Under the pieces are notes generated by a model, which worked only from the letters and a program-made list of their open reading frames with translations, was not told the DNA's origin and did no database searches. From an uncultured Luteimonas sp. (GTDB lineage: Bacteria; Pseudomonadota; Gammaproteobacteria; Xanthomonadales; Xanthomonadaceae): DNA of 43,942 nt. Made by a program: the position numbers and the translations under genes. Positions 8,332 through 16,092 of the stretch are shown here, piece after piece; within the stretch, counting starts at the first letter, position 1; each line of letters starts with the position of its first letter. The DNA lies in contig CAKTDC010000028.1 of the NCBI GenBank assembly GCA_934541015.1, positions 1 to 43,942 on the forward strand, in the 5' to 3' direction.

Positions 8332-9612
8332 TCAGAAACCCAGCTGCCGCAGCATGTCCTCCACGACACCCCGGGTGATCTGCCTCAGCAGCCGCGCCTC
8401 ACCGGCCCAGGGCCTGCCGTGTTCACCGGCTTCGTAGGCGTCAACCAGGCTCCGCGCCCTGCCACGCATCCCCCCCGCAATCTGCTCCAGCTGGCGCAGC
8501 GTGGTCTGTTCCGGCACGCCGAGCGCGGCCCCGAACGCCACAACGTCTGTGCGGCGGACTTCGCCGAAAGTCCGCGCGGCGCCCATCGGGATCACCAGCC
8601 CGCCCCCGCTCCAGTCGGGGGCACGATAGACGGTCGTGCTCAGCAGGTCGTAGTGCGGCGCCAGCTCCATGCCGCCGGCGCCCGGCCTGGGCAGGAAGCT
8701 GAGGTTCTTCAGGTGGGCGTCGCCGTTGCCGATCAGCAGGTTGAACAGCTGCCAGCGCAGCAGCGCCAGGCGGGTCGCGGCCGGGCGGCGGCACAGGGAC
8801 ACCAGTTCCGCCAGGCGCTCTGCGGTGGCTTCGCGGTACTTGAACACGGCATCCAGCGAAAGCACCTGGCAGGCGTCCAGCGTGTACAGGCGGCGCACTT
8901 CCAGGCCATCGCCCACGCGATCGAAGCGGCGGACCAGGTAGATCGGCTCCGGGACCTGGCGAAGCTCCACCGCGGGCACCGGCAGGCCGCAGGCGGCGGC
9001 GAGGTGCATGCAGAACCATTCGTTGGCGGCGCTGTGGGGGCAGTCATCCACGCGCTCGTGATCGGGCTTGAGGATGTGGCTGGATGCGGCGGTCCCGACC
9101 GGCTCCCACAGGCGGTCCTGGTGCAGCACCACGGCCAGCTTGTGCTGGGCGCCGGCCAGCGACATGCGTTTGGGAGCGCCTGCCGACAATGGCAGCCGGG
9201 GCAGCGCGCGGATGCGCGCGGACAGGGCCTCGTCCGGCAGCGGCTCCAGCCCCGGCTCCGGCAGCTCCTGCCCCGGGGCCAGCAGCGTCAGCGCGCCGGC
9301 CGATTCGGGGCCGTAGTGCTGCAGCAGGCCGAAGGCGTCGGCCGGATCGAGGTTCGCGCCCTGGGCCAGGAGGCGCCGCGAGCTTTCTTCCGGCAGCAGG
9401 TTGTCGAAGAACCACTGCACCGGGCGCAGGCTGGCGCCATCGACGATTTCGCCGTCGGCGCGGGCAAGGGCGGGCGAAAGGTCGAAACCCGATGCCTGCC
9501 ATGCGGGCTCGTATCTGAATGCCCACAGGTTGTCCTGCTCGCGCAGCTCTCCGACTTTCTGCGCGTCCAGCCAGACGTCCAGGCGGCGGGGCGCGGGAGA
9601 TGTCGCCATCAT
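8332..9612 (-). CDS. hipA: HipA-family serine/threonine kinase toxin
   Basis: A 426-aa type II toxin. In E. coli HipA phosphorylates GltX and causes persistence; the target here is not known. The N-terminal HipA_N domain (about residues 10-112) carries VQWFFDNLLPEE. The kinase core shows SLAGAQHKLAV (ATP loop), the Lys of HILKPD (K182), the catalytic loop GNGDAHLKN (D298, N303) and the metal-binding HYDLL (D322). All key residues look intact. The start ATG at 9612 overlaps the hipB stop (ATGA), and a second ATG follows at 9609. Length is close to E. coli HipA (440 aa). It is expressed from the hipB promoter. The gene is bounded by two gene fragments (slipin and recD types), suggesting insertion. 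Confidence 0.93.
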   Translation of the reverse strand: MMATSPAPRRLDVWLDAQKVGELREQDNLWAFRYEPAWQASGFDLSPALARADGEIVDGASLRPVQWFFDNLLPEESSRRLLAQGANLDPADAFGLLQHYGPESAGALTLLAPGQELPEPGLEPLPDEALSARIRALPRLPLSAGAPKRMSLAGAQHKLAVVLHQDRLWEPVGTAASSHILKPDHERVDDCPHSAANEWFCMHLAAACGLPVPAVELRQVPEPIYLVRRFDRVGDGLEVRRLYTLDACQVLSLDAVFKYREATAERLAELVSLCRRPAATRLALLRWQLFNLLIGNGDAHLKNLSFLPRPGAGGMELAPHYDLLSTTVYRAPDWSGGGLVIPMGAARTFGEVRRTDVVAFGAALGVPEQTTLRQLEQIAGGMRGRARSLVDAYEAGEHGRPWAGEARLLRQITRGVVEDMLRQLGF

Positions 9613-9872
9613 CCGATTTTCCGGCCCAGAGCCTGCTCGACCTGCGCGGCGACCTCCGGTGGAATGTCCAGACTGACCCGCACGCCCAGCTCGCGCAGCA
9701 CGTCCATGACCCGGCCGATCCCGACGCTGCCCTTGCCGTGCTCGATGTTCATCAGGGTGACGTGGCTGGTATTGACCATGGGAGCGAGGTCGTCCTGGCG
9801 GATGCGCTGCGCGCGGCGGACGGCGCGGACGACGCGGCCCAGCTGCTCGGGACTGTCGATGGGGATGTGCAT
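9609..9872 (-). CDS. hipB: HipB-type antitoxin, XRE helix-turn-helix
   Basis: An 87-aa DNA-binding antitoxin. The XRE-type HTH spans about residues 9-65, with RRAQRIRQDDLAPMVNTSHVTLMNIEHGKGSVGIGRVMDVL showing the two helices (first part Q-D-D-L-A, recognition helix around S-H-V-T-L). The C-terminal tail ([20 protein letters not shown]) would bind the toxin or dimerise. It directly precedes hipA with a 4-bp overlap, the classic antitoxin-first order. Three palindromes upstream (9889-10008) are the likely operators, so the pair should autorepress. Confidence 0.9.
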   Translation of the reverse strand: MHIPIDSPEQLGRVVRAVRRAQRIRQDDLAPMVNTSHVTLMNIEHGKGSVGIGRVMDVLRELGVRVSLDIPPEVAAQVEQALGRKIG

Positions 9873-9888
9873 GGCGGGCCCGCCTGGA

Positions 9889-9908
9889 ATCTAATCTCTG
9901 ATTTAGAT
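9889..9908 (-). promoter_or_regulatory. hipBA operator O1, overlapping -10
   Basis: 20-bp palindrome of the form ATCTAAa-N6-tTTAGAT (one mismatch in the left arm). It overlaps the proposed -10 box TAATCT at 9905-9910 on the minus strand. Confidence 0.75.
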
Positions 9909-9933
9909 TAGTCTGCCAGCAGCACCGGCTCAA
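9905..9933 (-). promoter_or_regulatory. hipBA promoter
   Basis: Minus strand: -35 TTGAGC (9928-9933), 17-bp spacer, -10 TAATCT (9905-9910), giving a leader of about 26 nt before the hipB ATG at 9872. The leader contains the perfect palindrome GGCGGGCCCGCC (9873-9884) immediately before the ATG in place of a Shine-Dalgarno sequence. Confidence 0.6.
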
Positions 9934-9938
9934 GCAAT

Positions 9939-9958
9939 ATCTAAATCAATCTTTAGAT
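9939..9958 (-). promoter_or_regulatory. hipBA operator O2
   Basis: Perfect palindrome ATCTAAA-N6-TTTAGAT just upstream of the -35 box, exactly 50 bp from O1. Confidence 0.75.
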
Positions 9959-9988
9959 TTATTGCAGAAAATCTCGGCAAGCCCAGAC

Positions 9989-10008
9989 ATCTAAAATATA
10001 ATTTAGAT
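9989..10008 (-). promoter_or_regulatory. hipBA operator O3
   Basis: Perfect palindrome ATCTAAA-N6-TTTAGAT, exactly 50 bp from O2. It overlaps the stop codon end of the recD-like remnant. Confidence 0.7.
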
Positions 10009-10208
10009 TATTTGGACCCACCCCCGTCATCACCGATGGCCCCCAGCCGCGACCCCAGTCCGGACCACCGAGCCATACGCCGAGCCGGGGCGGCTTCAAG
10101 GACCGCCGCGGAAACGCCCAGGTGCAGCGCGCCGCGGGTCCGGGTCAGGCCGGTGTAAGCCAGCTCCCGCGAAAGCACCCGGTCGGGACGTGCAGGGAGC
10201 ACCAGCCC
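10008..10208 (-). pseudogene. recD-like C-terminal remnant
   Basis: The minus-strand reading LVLPARPDRVLSRELAYTGL followed by TRTRGALHLGV and RMARWSGLGSRL is collinear with the last ~55 residues of RecD encoded at 25483-25660 ([20 protein letters not shown], then [11 protein letters not shown] and [10 protein letters not shown]). These residues are the final UvrD-type C-terminal helicase motif. Nothing upstream of LVLP is helicase-like: the homology begins directly after the rtcB terminator hairpin. It is a fragment, too diverged from the local recD to be a fresh copy, so it is either an old duplication or the leftover of a second RecD-type gene. Confidence 0.8.
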
Positions 10209-10210
10209 CC

Positions 10211-10237
10211 AAAAGGTCGCCGGCCGGATGGCCGGCG
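10211..10237 (-). terminator. intrinsic terminator of slipin-rtcB operon
   Basis: Minus strand: perfect 8-bp stem CGCCGGCC / GGCCGGCG (10230-10237 and 10218-10225) with a 4-nt loop, then CTTTT (10211-10215). It starts 3 bp after the rtcB stop codon. Confidence 0.8.
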
Positions 10238-10239
10238 CC

Positions 10240-11457
<1,218 letters not shown>

Positions 11458-11479
11458 CTCGTTGCTTCCTTGAAGAAGG

Positions 11480-11509
11480 CCCGCGCGCCGCATCCCTGCG
11501 ACGCGCGGG
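11480..11509 (-). other. hairpin between slipin gene and rtcB
   Basis: 8-bp stem CCCGCGCG (11480-11487) / CGCGCGGG (11502-11509) in the 58-bp gap. It has only a pyrimidine-rich CCTTCTT after it on the minus strand, so it could attenuate or punctuate the transcript rather than terminate it. Confidence 0.4.
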
Positions 11510-11515
11510 GTATTG

Positions 11516-12640
11516 CTACTTCATCGTCACCAGCTGCCTGACGACGCCGTCCAGGCCGCCGAACACGGTGAGCCGGTCGACCTTCTCGGTCACCTTCTCA
11601 AGGGCTTCCAGCTCCTTGAGTCGCATCAACACCGGGCTTTCCTCGATCAGCTTCGCAGTGTTGAGCAGCGAGCGCGTGGCGTTGGCCTCCTCGCGGCGGC
11701 GGATCACGTTGGCCTGGGCCAGCTTCTCCGCCTGCACGACCCCGTTGAGGATCTCGCGCATCTCGCCCGGCAGGATCACGTCCTTGACGCCCACGCCCAG
11801 CACCTCGATGCCCAGCGCCTCCACACGACCGCGCACGTACGCGAAGATCTCCGCGTCCAGCGTGGCCTTGTCGCCCAGCAGCTCGTCCAGCATCCGCGCG
11901 GCCACGGCCTTGCGCAGGCCGTACTGCAGCTCGCGGTAGACGTAGTCGGCGTACTTGGCGACCTTCGTCCGCGCGGCGACCGGATCGGTCACCTGCACCG
12001 ACGCGGCCAGGTTCACCCGCAGGCTCACCTTGTCGCGGGTCAGCAGCTCCTGGCCGGAGACTTCCATCGACTGCACGCGCAGCTCGATGGTCTCCACCGC
12101 CACGTTCTTCCGGAAGTTCCAGAAGGCGTAGCTGCCGGCGCCGAGCACCTGCTCCAGCGTGTTGTCGACGAACACCAGGCCCGCCGACTCCGCCGGCACC
12201 TCCAGCACCACGGCCACGCGCGACAGCACGCCGAGCTGGCGCAGGCGACGGGTCACGTCCGGCGCCACGCGCAGGCCCTCGGCCAGCGAGGCCTTCTCGA
12301 CCCCGACCCGCACCAGGCCACGCCAGTACAGCCTGCGCACGCCCGGCGCCAGCACGTCCTCCAAGCGGCCGTTCTTCGACACCAGGCCGACCTCGTCCAT
12401 GCCGACGTCGGCCAGCACGAAGGTCTCGGCCAGGTGCGCACCGAGCGCGGCGATCAGCGCCTCGGCATCCTTGCCGGCGTACTCCGGCTCGCGGATGTCG
12501 TGCACGACCACCTCCAGCCGGTCGCGCCGCCCGAACAGGCGGTGCACGCCCGGCGCGAGGACGCGCTCGAAGCGACGGTTGCGATACACCAGGCCGCGCT
12601 CAGCGTCACCGATCACGACCCTTCGGGTCCAGAACACCAT
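11516..12640 (-). CDS. slipin (SPFH/band 7) family protein
   Basis: A 374-aa SPFH protein of the slipin branch. The C-terminal SPFH core (about residues 145-374) has VSGQELLTRDKVSLRVNLAA, LGDKATLDAEI and a long helical end (VVQAEKLAQANVIRRREEA, KLIEES). The N-terminal half carries two extra copies of the SPFH entry motif: GLVYRNRRFERVLAPGVHRL (16-35), GLVSKNGRLEDVLAPGVRRL (85-104), then GLVFVDNTLEQVLGAGSYAF (154-173) in the core. No transmembrane hairpin is evident, unlike stomatin. ATG 12640 has an AAGGAG sequence upstream. It is the first gene of the operon with rtcB; slipins of this type are recurrent RtcB neighbours (from memory), so a role in RNA-damage response, perhaps as a scaffold, is inferred. 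Its 3' end is duplicated at 8067-8206. Confidence 0.88.
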   Translation of the reverse strand: MVFWTRRVVIGDAERGLVYRNRRFERVLAPGVHRLFGRRDRLEVVVHDIREPEYAGKDAEALIAALGAHLAETFVLADVGMDEVGLVSKNGRLEDVLAPGVRRLYWRGLVRVGVEKASLAEGLRVAPDVTRRLRQLGVLSRVAVVLEVPAESAGLVFVDNTLEQVLGAGSYAFWNFRKNVAVETIELRVQSMEVSGQELLTRDKVSLRVNLAASVQVTDPVAARTKVAKYADYVYRELQYGLRKAVAARMLDELLGDKATLDAEIFAYVRGRVEALGIEVLGVGVKDVILPGEMREILNGVVQAEKLAQANVIRRREEANATRSLLNTAKLIEESPVLMRLKELEALEKVTEKVDRLTVFGGLDGVVRQLVTMK

Positions 12641-12992
12641 AGGTTTTCTCCTTGTGAATGGCTCTGGTGATCCGGCTCGCTGGGTGCGGGGAACCGGTTG
12701 CCGCTTGCTGCCGGCCACGGAATGCGGCCGGCGGAAAAAGGTGGAAACGTCCCTGACGGACGCCGCGCGGGCGGCCGGTGCTGGCGGTGGCGTCCTGCGG
12801 GGCTCCGCGGCTGCACCCGTGTCGGCGCGCATCCGCATATCCCTGCTTTCAACCACCGCCAAGACGCGGTGCCGGCGCGGTTCCCGCTGCGTGCCGGTTG
12901 CGCATCGCGATGCATTGCGATGCCTGGCCGAACATGCACGGGACGTTCCCGGTTCGGGCTTTCGCCCTGGTGTGCTGATGACAATCAGCGAT
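12641..12992. other. slipin leader region
   Basis: About 350 bp between the slipin start and the tRNA-like genes. It contains the perfect palindrome GCATCGCGATGC (12902-12913) followed by a second ATTGCGATGC half copy, a GGGC-TTTC-GCCC hairpin near 12956-12967, and no open frame I trust. A promoter for slipin-rtcB is expected here, but no strong sigma-70 or sigma-54 match was found. Confidence 0.4.
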
Positions 12993-13065
12993 CGTTGGAG
13001 CGGGATTCGAACCCGCGACACATGGTTTTCAAGACCATTGCTCTACCCGTCTGAGCTATCCAGAG
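12993..13065 (-). tRNA. tRNA-like gene, anticodon UGA, short variable loop
   Basis: A cloverleaf can be drawn on the minus strand. Acceptor 5' strand CTCTGGA; D-arm GCTC-AGACGGGTA-GAGC; anticodon stem ATGGT/ACCAT with loop CTTGAAA (anticodon UGA, reads the Ser codon UCA); 5-nt variable loop GTGTC; T-arm GCGGG-TTCGAAT-CCCGC; 3' acceptor strand TCCAACG. Two of seven acceptor pairs are mismatched (positions 2 and 3) and no CCA is encoded. A genuine tRNA-Ser needs a long variable arm, which is missing. It is therefore unlikely to be a normal serine tRNA: a tRNA-like RNA or decaying tRNA is more probable. Its 5' end is 1 nt from the 3' end of the next one. Confidence 0.65.
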
Positions 13066-13066
13066 G

Positions 13067-13138
13067 TCAACGTGCGGGACTCGAACCCGCAACCGACAGC
13101 ACCCAAGGCTGTTGCTCTCCCAGTTGAGCCAACGTTGT
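13067..13138 (-). tRNA. tRNA-like gene, anticodon UGG (Pro-type)
   Basis: Minus-strand cloverleaf. Acceptor 5' strand ACAACGT pairs with ACGTTGA at six of seven positions (first pair A-A); D-arm GCTC-AACTGGGA-GAGC; anticodon stem ACAGC/GCTGT with loop CTTGGGT (anticodon UGG); variable loop CGGTT; T-arm GCGGG-TTCGAGT-CCCGC. No CCA is encoded. The body does not resemble the usual bacterial tRNA-Pro acceptor (CGGGG...). It lies immediately upstream of the UGA tRNA-like gene with a single base between them, on the same strand as slipin-rtcB. Confidence 0.65.
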
Positions 13139-13193
13139 CGCAGACGGTTCGACGCGGCATCGGCATACGCCACGGCAAAGCCGCGCGCACCGG

Positions 13194-13210
13194 ACGGGAC
13201 ACAAGCCCGT
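13194..13210 (-). other. isolated anticodon-arm-like hairpin
   Basis: Minus strand: stem ACGGG/CCCGT around the 7-nt loop CTTGTGT, the same CTTG-start as the anticodon loops of the two neighbouring tRNA-like genes (would be anticodon UGU). The D- and T-arms are not recognisable, so this may be a decayed third tRNA-like copy or coincidence. Confidence 0.3.
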
Positions 13211-13344
13211 ACCGCTGTTGCCGATCGAGGTCCGACTGCGTATCGACGCCCCCTTCGAGGCGGCGATTCCTTGCGCTGCACCGCGGCCGCCGTGGCGTCG
13301 CGATGCACGCGTGTGTGGTGGAAGTCCTTTGCGAACGCCGAAAC

Positions 13345-13377
13345 AAAAATGCCCCCGGCATGGAATCCGAGGGCATT
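13345..13377 (-). terminator. intrinsic terminator of small transcription unit
   Basis: Minus strand: 11-bp stem with one mismatch (arms 13367-13377 and 13348-13358), 8-nt loop, and a T-rich tail running TTTTTGTTT. It would end a transcript coming from the promoter at 13594-13622. Confidence 0.8.
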
Positions 13378-13401
13378 CGCCGTGCCTCGGAAGATCGGGG
13401 T

Positions 13402-13429
13402 GACCGATCTCCCGTGGAAGAGACCGGTC
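13402..13429 (-). other. 10-bp hairpin at the end of the 34-aa ORF
   Basis: Arms GACCGATCTC (13402-13411) and GAGACCGGTC (13420-13429) pair with one mismatch. It overlaps the stop codon of the small ORF and precedes the terminator, so the transcript ends in two consecutive hairpins. Confidence 0.6.
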
Positions 13430-13532
13430 AGCTCAGGGCAGCGCCTTCATGCGCGAACCACGCGCGCAGGCCCGCATCGCGCTGGAGCAGCGATGGCATG
13501 GGGCGGTTGGCTATGTGGTTCTGCGTTGACAT
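13428..13532 (-). CDS. small hypothetical protein, 34 aa
   Basis: The minus-strand frame starts MSTQNHIANRPMPSLLQRD and ends in WFAHEGAALS. It is not recognised. Support comes from context: a good sigma-70 promoter upstream (13594-13622), an ATG about 55 nt after the predicted transcript start, and a hairpin plus intrinsic terminator right after the stop. The peptide is soluble and amphipathic, with no signal or membrane segment. The frame is open back to 13622, but those residues lie before the predicted transcript start. The unit could instead be a non-coding RNA of about 240 nt. The ribosome-binding site is poor. Confidence 0.45.
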   Translation of the reverse strand: MSTQNHIANRPMPSLLQRDAGLRAWFAHEGAALS

Positions 13533-13593
13533 GGTCGTCGGTCGGTTGGAGCGCTGGACTGGACAGGGATCGCGCGGATCCCGAAGGGAGCGC

Positions 13594-13622
13594 ACCTTAC
13601 TCGCGTCGATGTGCTGTTGCAA
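13594..13622 (-). promoter_or_regulatory. sigma-70-type promoter of small unit
   Basis: Minus strand: -35 TTGCAA (13617-13622), 17-bp spacer, -10 TAAGGT (13594-13599). Predicted start near 13587. Spacing is ideal and the downstream terminator at 13345-13377 makes a self-contained unit. Confidence 0.6.
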
Positions 13623-13853
13623 GCGGAATCTTTTGCTCGCGACGAACAGTTCGATTGCGTCTTCGGGCGGCCGTTGTGGCTTGGGCGCAGGACGTGCGAG
13701 CGCCGCCGCCGGAGACTTGGTCTTCGAACGCTCCGCTCAGGGCAGCACGTCCTCGCCGCGCGCCGCGCTGTATGGCCCGCCCTTCCACACGGAGAACGCC
13801 TGCTTCGTGGTGCGCATGGCGCCGGAGGGACTCAACCTGAGGAATCCATCGCT

Positions 13854-14270
13854 TCAGTCCACCGGGAAACCATCCAGGGCAACCGACAACCGGGGCGCCA
13901 GCGTCTCGCCGCTGCCATCCGGCTGGGCGGAAGTCCACGAGCCCGCCAGATGCACGCGACCATCATTGTCCGACCGTCCGGCACGGACCGCGGCGGCCAC
14001 TTCCTCGATGGTCAGGATGCGTCCTTCGGCGTCGTACATCCGCCAGGGACTGGTCTGCACGCCAATGGTGAAGACATCGGGCATCTCGAGCGCCTGGAGC
14101 GCCTCGTAGGCCGCCCTGGTTCCCGGCACGCAGTCGGCGTCCGTCGAAGCCTGATCGCACTGCGGGATCGAGAGTACGCCTTCGAGCGCAGACGCCTGGT
14201 CGCAGGCGTGCCCGAAGGCGGGCAACAACGAGAGGGAGAGGCACAGGCCGAACCGGCAGATGGCGATCAT
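13854..14270 (-). CDS. secreted hypothetical protein
   Basis: A 138-aa protein that I do not recognise. It starts with a Sec-type signal peptide (MIAICRFGLCLSLSLLPAFGHA), probably cleaved before Cys23, leaving a periplasmic or secreted protein. The mature part has three Cys near its start (CDQASALEGV, PQCDQASTDADC), suggesting a disulfide, and a helix-like TIEEVAAAVRAG segment. The motif before the first Cys (GHAC) lacks the Leu/Ile/Val needed for a lipobox. ATG 14270 is chosen because it puts the signal peptide first; an in-frame ATG at 14387 would bury it. No operon partner. Base composition is slightly lower in GC than the neighbouring genes. Confidence 0.6.
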   Translation of the reverse strand: MIAICRFGLCLSLSLLPAFGHACDQASALEGVLSIPQCDQASTDADCVPGTRAAYEALQALEMPDVFTIGVQTSPWRMYDAEGRILTIEEVAAAVRAGRSDNDGRVHLAGSWTSAQPDGSGETLAPRLSVALDGFPVD

Positions 14271-14546
14271 CGGGGCCACGCGGGAGTCGGAAGAGGTGGA
14301 CCGGATGATGCGCTGCTTACCAGCGTTCCCGGCACGTGTAGTACGTGTAGTAGCGGTGTTCGTCGTCCAGTGCCTGCTGCCGTCCATTCTCGATCCGCAG
14401 CATCACCAGCCGTCATCACGTGCCTCCGAAAGTGAACGTGACCCCGCTTTCGTAAAGAAACGGATCGACTGATGTCCTCCTGGCCCCTGTTTTTCTGGGA
14501 ATTGACCCACCATCAAACTGGTTTTATCGTTCCATAATCGTAAAGA
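14271..14546. other. intergenic region before yjjJ
   Basis: A less GC-rich stretch between divergent genes. It contains the repeat GTAGTACGTGTAGTAG near 14339-14353, a minus-strand 28-aa open frame at 14317-14403 that I do not trust, and towards its end an AT-rich promoter region for yjjJ with a direct repeat ATCGT-N6-ATCGT (14526-14541). Confidence 0.4.
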
Positions 14547-14552
14547 TATAGT
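14524..14552 (+). promoter_or_regulatory. yjjJ promoter, probably leaderless
   Basis: -10 TATAGT at 14547-14552, with a poor -35 (TTATCG, 14524-14529) 17 bp upstream. The ATG at 14560 lies 7 bp after the -10, so the mRNA would start at or next to the start codon; no Shine-Dalgarno sequence is present. The direct repeat ATCGT-N6-ATCGT between the boxes could bind a regulator. Confidence 0.45.
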
Positions 14553-14559
14553 GCCCCAC

Positions 14560-15960
14560 ATGCCCCGCCCGCCCTCCGCCACCACAGCCGACCTGCTGGC
14601 CCTGCTCGCCAGCGGCAAGGCCGTGTCCGCCTCGCACCTGCTCCACCAGCTCGGCATCAGCCGGCCGGTGTTGGGGCGGCTGGTGCACGAAGCGGGCGAC
14701 CAGGTCCTGCGGGTGGGCCGGGCACGGGCTACGGCCTACGTGGCCCGCGCCGGCACCGAGGCCGGCAGCGCCTGGCCGCTGTGGCGGATGCGGCCAGACG
14801 CCACGGTGGAAGAGCTGGGCACCCTGTACCTGCTGCGCGCGGGCAGGTTCCAGTTCGAACCCGCGGGCGAGCGGCCCAACCTCACCCGACCGGTGGAGGG
14901 CGTGCCCGGCTACTTCCCGGACCTGCCGTGGTTCCTGGACGACCTGCGGCCGCAGGGCTTCCTCGGCCGCAGCCTCGCCCACCGCAGCGCTGCGGTCCTC
15001 GGCGTTCCCACCGACCTCCACCGCTGGCAGCTGCGCGACACCCTGCTCGCCATCACCCGCACCGGCGGCACCGCGATCGGCGACCTGCTGCTCGGCCACC
15101 ATGCCGTCGAACTCGCCCTGGCCGAACTGGACGCGCCCCCCGACGCCGTCGAGGCGATCGAGCGGCACGCCCGCTATTCCGACTGGGCCGATGCCGTGCT
15201 GGCAGGCGAGGAGATCGGCTCGTCGCCCGGCGGCGAGCAGCCCAAGTTCACCAGCACCGTCGTCACTGCGGACGGCCGTTACGCGGCGCTGGTCAAGTTC
15301 GCCGTCCACGACAGCGGCCAGGCGGCGACCCGCTGGGCGGAGCTGCTGGCCTGCGAGCAGCTTGCCCTGTCCTGCCTGCGCGATGCCGGCCTGCCGGCCG
15401 CCGAGGCGGAGCTGGTCGAGGCCGACCGGCACCTGTGCCTGGAGGTGCGCCGGTTCGACCGAACGCCCGACCGCATCGGCCGGCGCGGCTTCGTCTCGCT
15501 GCTGGCCCTGGATGCCGCCTTCACCGGCACCGGCGGTCGCGACTGGGCGCTGGCCAGCGAACGGCTGGCGCAGGAAGGCCTGATCGACGCGGATACGGCC
15601 GGCGACATGGCGGCGCTGCACTGGTTCGGCCGCCTCATCGGCAACAGCGACATGCACCCCGGCAACCTCGGCTTCCACCTCGCCGACGCCGGCCCGCTCG
15701 CCCTCGCCCCGGCCTACGACATGCTGCCGATGTCCCTGGCCCCGTCGCGCACGGGCGCCGTGCGCCCCGCCACGCCGCTGGCCCTCGGCCCGCCGGAGCG
15801 GACCGGACAGACCGGCCATATCGCCCGCGCCGCAGACGTGGCGATCCGGTTCTGGGAGCAGATGGCCGGATCGGAGCGCATCCGCTCCGACGCGCTGCGG
15901 CAGGTGGCGGAGCGCAACCGGGAGGTGGTGATGCGGTTCGCGCGGACGTTTGCGGGGTGA
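14560..15960 (+). CDS. yjjJ: stand-alone HipA-domain toxin, YjjJ/HipH-like
   Basis: A 466-aa HipA-like protein with its own N-terminal winged helix (about residues 10-65: DLLALLASGKAVSASHLLHQ, then SRPVLGRLVHEAG), the layout of E. coli YjjJ (HipH). The HipA_C kinase-like core shows GGEQPKFTS (ATP loop), FVSLLALDAAF, the catalytic loop GNSDMHPGN (about residues 361-369) and PAYDMLPM. E. coli YjjJ is toxic on overexpression and is countered by HipB rather than by a neighbouring antitoxin; here too no antitoxin gene is adjacent, but hipB lies 4.7 kb away, so cross-regulation is possible (inference). ATG 14560 is preferred to GTG 14551, which overlaps the -10 box. Confidence 0.88.
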   Translation: MPRPPSATTADLLALLASGKAVSASHLLHQLGISRPVLGRLVHEAGDQVLRVGRARATAYVARAGTEAGSAWPLWRMRPDATVEELGTLYLLRAGRFQFEPAGERPNLTRPVEGVPGYFPDLPWFLDDLRPQGFLGRSLAHRSAAVLGVPTDLHRWQLRDTLLAITRTGGTAIGDLLLGHHAVELALAELDAPPDAVEAIERHARYSDWADAVLAGEEIGSSPGGEQPKFTSTVVTADGRYAALVKFAVHDSGQAATRWAELLACEQLALSCLRDAGLPAAEAELVEADRHLCLEVRRFDRTPDRIGRRGFVSLLALDAAFTGTGGRDWALASERLAQEGLIDADTAGDMAALHWFGRLIGNSDMHPGNLGFHLADAGPLALAPAYDMLPMSLAPSRTGAVRPATPLALGPPERTGQTGHIARAADVAIRFWEQMAGSERIRSDALRQVAERNREVVMRFARTFAG

Positions 15961-16092
15961 TGGTCGGCAAACAGGGCGACCCGCCGAACGCCGCAAACAG
16001 GCCATGGCCGCAGCGACACGCGCGCCGCTGCCTCGCGTGGCCCCTCGATCTGCGGTAGCGTTGGCAACAGCAGCCCATGGACTGGGGATCCA

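Noticed and set aside
12936..12949. Sigma-54 promoter for slipin-rtcB on the minus strand
   Set aside because: GG-N10-GC spacing exists, but the flanking bases do not match TGGCAC/TTGCA and it lies about 300 bp from the start codon; no RtcR gene is present.
12993..13065. Ordinary tRNA-Ser(UGA)
   Set aside because: No long variable arm, two acceptor mismatches and no CCA; kept as a tRNA-like gene instead.
13737..13817. Minus-strand 26-aa frame starting MRTTKQAFSVWKGG, faintly like an OsmC N-terminus
   Set aside because: Too short, no Shine-Dalgarno sequence, and no continuing OsmC homology in any frame after the stop.
14317..14403. Minus-strand 28-aa frame ending RYYTYYTCRERW
   Set aside because: Unusual composition but no promoter, ribosome-binding site or recognised family; it may be a gene tail remnant.
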